DNA of 10,000 bases, taken from positions 1 to 10,000 of the forward strand of contig JAIWOH010000141.1 in assembly GCA_020216985.1 (NCBI GenBank), written 5' to 3'. This DNA comes from Nitrospira sp. GTDB taxonomy: Bacteria; Nitrospirota; Nitrospiria; Nitrospirales; Nitrospiraceae. Positions within the stretch are counted from its first letter, which is position 1. Each line of letters opens with the position of its first letter. Below, piece by piece: positions 5,914 to 10,000 of this stretch. A program made the position numbers and the translations under genes. The notes beneath the pieces are model-generated. The model was not told the DNA's origin, searched no databases, and was given only the letters and a program-made list of their open reading frames with translations.

Positions 5914-6510
5914 ATGTTCACGCGTCCGTTCATATCGCCGGCATTGGCATGGGCGCTCGCTGTGGGAACGGTTGTTCCATCGGCGGCCATTGAGGTTCAG
6001 CCGACCGATGAGCAAATCCGTGCCGCCCTTGCCAGGGGCAAAGAGGCGGCGCGGGACCGGCGCCCGCCGAACTCGCTGTACGCGAGGTTCGGCGAAAGCG
6101 ATGAAGGTCGCCCCAGCGGGTTTCTCATGACGAAGTTGGGGAGGCTCGCCGTCATGTCGGCCCATCTGGCGCTTCGAGGACTTGAACCGGAGCCGGTGGA
6201 GATCGCCAAGACCCTGGAAGAGCCTACGATGCTGGTGACCGCGATGATCGTAGGAACTCACCCGTCCTTTGCGATAGACAGCTACATGGTATTGAATCAG
6301 AACGGTCGGTTGATCAAGCCCATGACGGTGCGGTACGACGGGCGGGCTTCTCCAAGTCAAGGAGAGACCGATCGACCCCTCTTCAAGGCGAAAATCGTGG
6401 CTTCGTTCAAGTACGACGAGTTTGATCCCCTCGCCGAGACGACGATTACCGTGTTTCCTCCGGAGGGGGAAGCGGTGAGTTTCGTTCTCGACTTTTCACG
6501 AATAGACTAG
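5914..6510 (+). CDS. Secreted hypothetical protein
   Basis: 198 residues, family not recognised. A signal peptide is clear: a hydrophobic SPALAWALAVGTVV core and probable cleavage after PSAA (A25), giving an exported protein, probably periplasmic. The mature part has a charged helix (TDEQIRAALARGKEAARD, 31-48), then GFLMTKLGRLAVMSAHLALRG (69-89). It continues with mixed strands (MLVTAMIVGTHPSFAIDSYMVL, PMTVRYDG, AKIVASFKYDEF, TTITVFPPEG, AVSFVLDFS) that suggest a beta-sandwich (inference). There is no cysteine. The frame is open back to 5812, but that start reads through the palindrome and lacks a signal sequence, so ATG 5914 is chosen. It ends 16 bases before cinA and is probably in the same transcript. 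Confidence 0.83.
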   Translation: MFTRPFISPALAWALAVGTVVPSAAIEVQPTDEQIRAALARGKEAARDRRPPNSLYARFGESDEGRPSGFLMTKLGRLAVMSAHLALRGLEPEPVEIAKTLEEPTMLVTAMIVGTHPSFAIDSYMVLNQNGRLIKPMTVRYDGRASPSQGETDRPLFKAKIVASFKYDEFDPLAETTITVFPPEGEAVSFVLDFSRID

Positions 6511-6526
6511 GTACCCTGCATCGGTC

Positions 6527-7819
6527 ATGGCTTCACGTCCTGGGTCGGATCGGTCATTCACCGCCGAAACCGTTGCGATCGGCTCGGAACTGTTAGTCGG
6601 GGGGCGTTCCGACAGTAATTCTCTGTTTGTCGCCGAGGTGCTTGGCTCGCTGGGGATCGAGGTGAAGTTCAAGTCGATCGTTGGCGATGAGCGGGGTGAC
6701 ATTGTCCGGGTCATCGAGACCGCCGTCCGCCGAGCCGGTGTGATCATTATGACCGGCGGATTAGGCCCGACCGTCGATGATTGTACGAGAGAGGCGGTCG
6801 CCGCCGTGACTGGGCTGAGGCTGACTCGCCGAAAAGAGGCTCTTGAGGGGATGACCGCTCGACTGGCTCAATGGGGCAGGGTTCCCAACAAGGGGCAGTT
6901 GCGACAAGCGAGGATTCCCTCGCGGGCCGAGGTCTTGCCCAATCCGGTCGGATCGGCGCCCGGTTTCGCTCTGCGTTGGAAAGGTGCGTGGTTGATCGCT
7001 TTGCCGGGCGTGCCCGGTGAAATGCAGGCCATGATGCGGGAGTCGGTGGTGCCGTTGTTGACGACAAGGTTGTTGCGATCGGCCAAGCACCCCCCTCGCC
7101 CAATATCCAGGTCGGTGTTTCATACCTGGGGGCTGCCGGAGGCGGAGGTGGATGCGAAGCTGCGCGGACTTGTCCCTCAACGGTCACCGGTCGAACTGGG
7201 GCTCTTGGCTTCTCCGATGGGGGTGTTGGTTTCGCTGACGGCCAAGATGCGTCGTTCCACTGATCCCCAAGTGCTGCGGGATCTCGAGAATGAAGTTCGG
7301 GCCAGGCTGAGCGAATGGATCTTCGCGGAGGGCGAGAATTCCATGGAAGCCGTCGTGGGTCGATTATTGTCGGATCGAGGGGTGACGATCGCCGTGGCGG
7401 AATCGTGCACGGGCGGGTTGATTACCCATCGCCTGACACAGGTGCCGGGATCGTCGGCCTATGTGGATTGGAGCGCGGTGTGCTATAGCAATCAGTCCAA
7501 GATCGATCTGTTAGGGGTGCCGCCTGACCTGATTGCCCGACATGGGGCGGTCAGTCGTGAGGTCGCCGCCGCCATGGCAAGGGGGATTCGCCAACGGGCC
7601 GCCGTGTCGGTCGGACTGAGCGTGACCGGCATTGCCGGACCCGGCGGAGGAACGGAGACGAAACCCGTGGGATTGGTCTATGTCGGCCTTGATGGAGGAG
7701 AACCGGATCTCATCACAAAAGAATTTCGATTCCACGGCGATCGGGCTGTCATCAAACAACGATCGTCGCAGGCGGCGCTGGACCTGCTGCGTCGGTGGTT
7801 GATCGAACGGAGACACTGA
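6527..7819 (+). CDS. cinA: CinA family protein (nicotinamide-nucleotide amidohydrolase)
   Basis: A 430-residue two-domain CinA. The N-terminal MoCF/COG1058 domain has AIGSELLVG (17-25), the diagnostic GGLGPTVDD (77-85) and LPGVPGEM (159-166). In the family this domain acts as an ADP-ribose pyrophosphatase. The C-terminal PncC/COG1546 domain has the nucleophile motif AESCTGG (291-297), CYSNQSK (319-325) and TGIAGPGGG (367-375), and deamidates NMN to NaMN in pyridine-nucleotide recycling. Both domains are complete and length is normal for the family. The N-terminus is about 12 residues longer than usual before the first strand; ATG 6527 is the only good start and has no strong Shine-Dalgarno, consistent with coupling to the gene ending at 6510. 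cinA near recA is a known arrangement in several phyla. Confidence 0.97.
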   Translation: MASRPGSDRSFTAETVAIGSELLVGGRSDSNSLFVAEVLGSLGIEVKFKSIVGDERGDIVRVIETAVRRAGVIIMTGGLGPTVDDCTREAVAAVTGLRLTRRKEALEGMTARLAQWGRVPNKGQLRQARIPSRAEVLPNPVGSAPGFALRWKGAWLIALPGVPGEMQAMMRESVVPLLTTRLLRSAKHPPRPISRSVFHTWGLPEAEVDAKLRGLVPQRSPVELGLLASPMGVLVSLTAKMRRSTDPQVLRDLENEVRARLSEWIFAEGENSMEAVVGRLLSDRGVTIAVAESCTGGLITHRLTQVPGSSAYVDWSAVCYSNQSKIDLLGVPPDLIARHGAVSREVAAAMARGIRQRAAVSVGLSVTGIAGPGGGTETKPVGLVYVGLDGGEPDLITKEFRFHGDRAVIKQRSSQAALDLLRRWLIERRH

Positions 7820-7899
7820 CGGAATGCAAGCTCATGACGTCGGCGGGTGGGCGTCGAGGAAGAACAAGCACGCAAAGGGGATAAACGGCGAACAAACGC

Positions 7900-7905
7900 G
7901 GAGGG
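7900..7905 (+). promoter_or_regulatory. Ribosome binding site of thpR
   Basis: GGAGGG ends 4 bases before ATG 7910 and is the strongest Shine-Dalgarno near this gene. It selects the 208-aa product over the upstream in-frame GTG at 7847. Confidence 0.75.
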
Positions 7906-7909
7906 AACG

Positions 7910-8536
7910 ATGCTCCGAGCCTTTCTTGCCGTTGAGCTTGGGGATGATCTGACCCGCCAAGTGGCGCTGGTTCAGGAGGATCTCAGGCGGCGACTCGGAC
8001 GTGAGGCGCCCAAAGCCGTCCGCATCGCCTGGGTGCAGGCGTCGTCGATTCATCTCACCGTCAAATTTCTCGGTGACATCGAGGAGTCGCTGATCGAACC
8101 GATGCGCCGGGCGGTCGGTGTCGCCCTGCAGGAGCATCGGCCGATCTTCATCCCGCTTGAGCGGATCGGAGCGTTTCCCCATCCGCGAGAGCCGCGAGTC
8201 TTGTGGGTCGGTCCTCAAGCAGAGTGGGAAGAAAGCGAAGAAGCGCAACGGCTGGCCGTCTTACACCGAATGGTGGAGGATTGTTGCGCGTCGCTCGGCT
8301 GCGCGATGGCGTTGGATAGACGGCCCTTTTCCCCCCATCTGACTCTGGCAAGGGTGAAAGAAGGAGGGCGCGAGGTGGGTCGGTTGTTAGCTGTGAGCGG
8401 TGTGATGGATCGACCGCTGTTCTTGGGAACGCTGGCGATGGAATCCATCGCCCTCATCAAAAGCGACCTCAAGCCGGCCGGGCCTATTTATACGAAATTA
8501 TGGCAGGTTTGGGTGGGAGGTGGAGGAGACGGCTGA
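7910..8536 (+). CDS. thpR: RNA 2',3'-cyclic phosphodiesterase
   Basis: A 208-residue 2H phosphoesterase (LigT/ThpR family) that opens 2',3'-cyclic phosphate RNA ends to 2'-phosphates and can ligate 2'-5' in vitro. Both catalytic HxT motifs are present: HLTVKFLG (H48, T50) and HLTLAR (H143, T145). The N-terminal LRAFLAVEL and the ERIGAFPHPREPRVLWVG stretch (84-101) are typical of the family, and the length is normal. The frame is open back to a GTG at 7847, but ATG 7910 has GGAGGG at 7900-7905, so the shorter form is preferred. It lies 90 bp after cinA on the same strand and probably shares its transcript. The C-terminal GGGGDG tail is unstructured. Confidence 0.95.
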   Translation: MLRAFLAVELGDDLTRQVALVQEDLRRRLGREAPKAVRIAWVQASSIHLTVKFLGDIEESLIEPMRRAVGVALQEHRPIFIPLERIGAFPHPREPRVLWVGPQAEWEESEEAQRLAVLHRMVEDCCASLGCAMALDRRPFSPHLTLARVKEGGREVGRLLAVSGVMDRPLFLGTLAMESIALIKSDLKPAGPIYTKLWQVWVGGGGDG

Positions 8537-8593
8537 AGAAAGATTCTCTTGAATCGGGAGTCGGGACGTCCATCCATCGCCCGCCATGGCCCG

Positions 8594-9136
8594 TTATGGC
8601 TCAAGGAGTTTGATCAAATTCGTCCGGCCAAGCTGACGGGCCAGATCAACCGGCAGTTCTCCTGATGTCATTCTGGCCTGTTTGTCCGCGCCGTACTTGA
8701 GAAGCAACATCACGATCTCTTGATTGCCTTCATACGCTCCGACGTGGAGCGGCGTGACGCTGCTGATCGCGCCACGAACGTTCACGTCCGCGCCCTTTTC
8801 CAAGAGCAGAGCCACCATATCCGCGCGCCCCTCTCGTATGGCCATGAACAGCGGCGTAAGTCCGTCGTGTCTCGCCCGGGACAGGTCGGCGCCCTTTTCC
8901 AGTAACAGTTCGACCGTCGGTCGGTGTCCATGCTTGACGGCCAGCAGAAGCGGCGTCATGCCGAATTCGTCGGCGGTTTCCACCTTCGCGCCTTGGGCCA
9001 GTGCCGCGGCGGCTTGGGTCGAGTCTCCGTTTACGATTGCTTCACGGAGCCTGTGTTCCGGCGATGCGATGCAACCGTTCAGAACCAAGAGGCACCAAAG
9101 GGACAGCGTATAGATCGTCGTTTTTCTATACGACAT
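8594..9136 (-). CDS. Ankyrin-repeat lipoprotein
   Basis: 180 residues. After [11 protein letters not shown] a lipobox ends in C22, giving a predicted lipoprotein. The rest is a stack of ankyrin repeats: a degenerate cap (28-55), three good repeats (about 59-88, 92-120, 127-155) with TPL-x-A-x3-G and V-x-LLL-x-GAD signatures, and a shortened final repeat (159-180) with [10 protein letters not shown]. Ankyrin repeats bind protein partners, so this is probably a periplasm-facing adaptor or inhibitor; the partner is unknown. It converges with thpR (57 bp between stops, no clear terminator; only a small GCCAT/ATGGC inverted repeat at 8583-8600). It diverges from recA across a 245-bp region. Start ATG 9136 has a weak Shine-Dalgarno. 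Confidence 0.92.
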   Translation of the reverse strand: MSYRKTTIYTLSLWCLLVLNGCIASPEHRLREAIVNGDSTQAAAALAQGAKVETADEFGMTPLLLAVKHGHRPTVELLLEKGADLSRARHDGLTPLFMAIREGRADMVALLLEKGADVNVRGAISSVTPLHVGAYEGNQEIVMLLLKYGADKQARMTSGELPVDLARQLGRTNLIKLLEP

Positions 9137-9169
9137 GGCATACCGCCGGACGAAGTTTTTTACGGAAAT

Positions 9170-9198
9170 CTCTTACATGGACGGCGACGGCAAATCAA
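9170..9198 (-). promoter_or_regulatory. Weak candidate promoter of the ankyrin lipoprotein gene
   Basis: On the minus strand TTGATT (9198-9193) is followed after exactly 17 bases by TAAGAG (9175-9170), 33 bases before ATG 9136. It matches 4/6 and 3/6 of the sigma-70 consensus. Tentative. Confidence 0.25.
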
Positions 9199-9267
9199 TG
9201 GTCCGTTAGTTCCAATGTGAATAGTTCTGCGCCGAGATCAGGCCTAGGTTTCCTACCGTCGCTTCGG

Positions 9268-9273
9268 TATAAT
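9268..9273 (+). promoter_or_regulatory. Candidate recA -10 element
   Basis: A perfect TATAAT lies 108 bases before the recA ATG. No good -35 is found at 16-18 bases upstream and there is no extended TGn. The hexamer overlaps the right arm of a small palindrome, TACCG/CGGTA (9254-9258 and 9265-9269), which could be an operator. I found no E. coli, Gram-positive or alphaproteobacterial type LexA box in 9137-9381. Confidence 0.4.
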
Positions 9274-9368
9274 CGCCACGCCTGTTCGTCCGCAAGATCC
9301 AGGTTGTCCGTTCACGCGATACCGGGGCGACTTTGCGGCAGGTATGAGCGAGCGACCGTTTTTGAAAA

Positions 9369-9374
9369 GAGGAG
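9369..9374 (+). promoter_or_regulatory. Ribosome binding site of recA
   Basis: GAGGAG ends 7 bases before ATG 9382, an optimal spacing, and fixes the recA start. Confidence 0.8.
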
Positions 9375-9381
9375 CGCACTG

Positions 9382-10000
9382 ATGGCGGAAAAAGACGAGA
9401 AGAAACGAGCGTTGGAATTGGCCCTATCCCAAATCGAAAAACAGTATGGAAAAGGGGCCATTATGAAGCTCGGCGCGGAAGAAAAGCTGGCGGACGTGCC
9501 GGCTATTTCGACCGGGTCGCTCGGCCTCGATATCGCCCTGGGGGTCGGAGGACTTCCCCGCGGGAGAGTGATTGAGATTTTTGGGCCGGAGGCTTCAGGG
9601 AAAACCACCATGACCCTGCACTGTATCGCCGAGGTACAGAAGGCGGGGGGCGTCGCGGCCTTTATCGATGCCGAACATGCGCTCGATCTGACCTATGCGA
9701 GAAAGTTGGGTGTTCAGGCGGATGATCTGTTGGTCTCTCAGCCGGATACCGGAGAGCAGGCGCTGGAAATTGCGGAGACATTGGTCCGCAGCGGAGCGAT
9801 CGATCTGATCGTCATCGATTCCGTAGCGGCCTTGACGCCGCGCGCTGAAATAGAAGGCGAAATGGGCGACGCCCATATGGGGTTGCAAGCGAGGCTCATG
9901 TCGCAGGCTTTGCGAAAGCTGACGGCTGCGATCGCGAAATCCCTGACGACGGTGATTTTCATCAATCAGATCCGCATGAAGCTGGGCGTGATGTTCGGCA
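9382..10000 (+). CDS. recA: Recombinase RecA (3' end outside the window)
   Basis: The first 206 codons of RecA, cut by the window edge. RecA forms ATP-dependent filaments on single-stranded DNA, catalyses strand exchange and triggers LexA cleavage in the SOS response. Visible features: the N-terminal helix region with [18 protein letters not shown] (14-31), Walker [10 protein letters not shown] (68-76), FIDAEHALD (94-102) with the catalytic Glu98, Walker B LIVIDSV (142-148), loop L1 [10 protein letters not shown] (156-165), and NQIR (195-198) with the ATP-sensing Gln196. All key residues seen are intact, so the gene appears functional as far as it can be read. It stands after cinA and thpR but with its own upstream region and a strong ribosome binding site. 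Confidence 0.99.
   Translation, partial: MAEKDEKKRALELALSQIEKQYGKGAIMKLGAEEKLADVPAISTGSLGLDIALGVGGLPRGRVIEIFGPEASGKTTMTLHCIAEVQKAGGVAAFIDAEHALDLTYARKLGVQADDLLVSQPDTGEQALEIAETLVRSGAIDLIVIDSVAALTPRAEIEGEMGDAHMGLQARLMSQALRKLTAAIAKSLTTVIFINQIRMKLGVMFG

Noticed and set aside
9284..9313. GTTC-type LexA box upstream of recA
   Set aside because: The two GTTC copies (9284 and 9310) are 26 bases apart rather than 11, so they do not form the known box.

Overview
The window is a GC-rich bacterial chromosome segment. Its gene content and order (cinA, then thpR, then recA; many small secreted or lipid-anchored proteins of unknown family) would fit a Nitrospira-like (Nitrospirota) genome or another GC-rich, double-membraned bacterium. 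That assignment is inference: no rRNA or other decisive marker is present. Lipoproteins and a probable outer-membrane protein support a Gram-negative envelope.

Layout. Bases 1-379 are the end of a CRISPR array, with one cut and five perfect 36-bp repeats and five spacers. No cas gene is in the window; any would lie to the left. Bases 512-2211 hold two + strand genes, a short-chain dehydrogenase/reductase and a PflX-type radical SAM protein, which look co-transcribed. Bases 2280-5723 form a minus-strand run of five genes, read from right to left: a 72-aa protein, a 398-aa mostly helical protein, a secreted OB-fold-like protein, a cysteine-containing lipoprotein, and a secreted beta-rich protein built from two copies of a ~100-residue unit. 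None has a function I can name, and three of the five carry export signals, so this is the least explained part of the window.

Bases 5724-5913 are a divergent control region. A perfect TTGACA hexamer faces each way, and between them lies a 34-bp palindrome that looks like a dispersed REP-type element. To the right, on +, follow a secreted protein of unknown function, cinA (16 bp downstream of it) and thpR (RNA 2',3'-cyclic phosphodiesterase). A convergent ankyrin-repeat lipoprotein gene comes next. The window ends inside recA, whose first 206 codons are present.

The right half is therefore a DNA-repair and nucleotide-salvage neighbourhood (CinA pyridine-nucleotide clean-up, ThpR RNA-end processing, RecA recombination) beside envelope genes of unknown role. 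I found no tRNA, rRNA, insertion sequence or integrase. No stretch over 300 bases lacks a gene apart from the CRISPR array.
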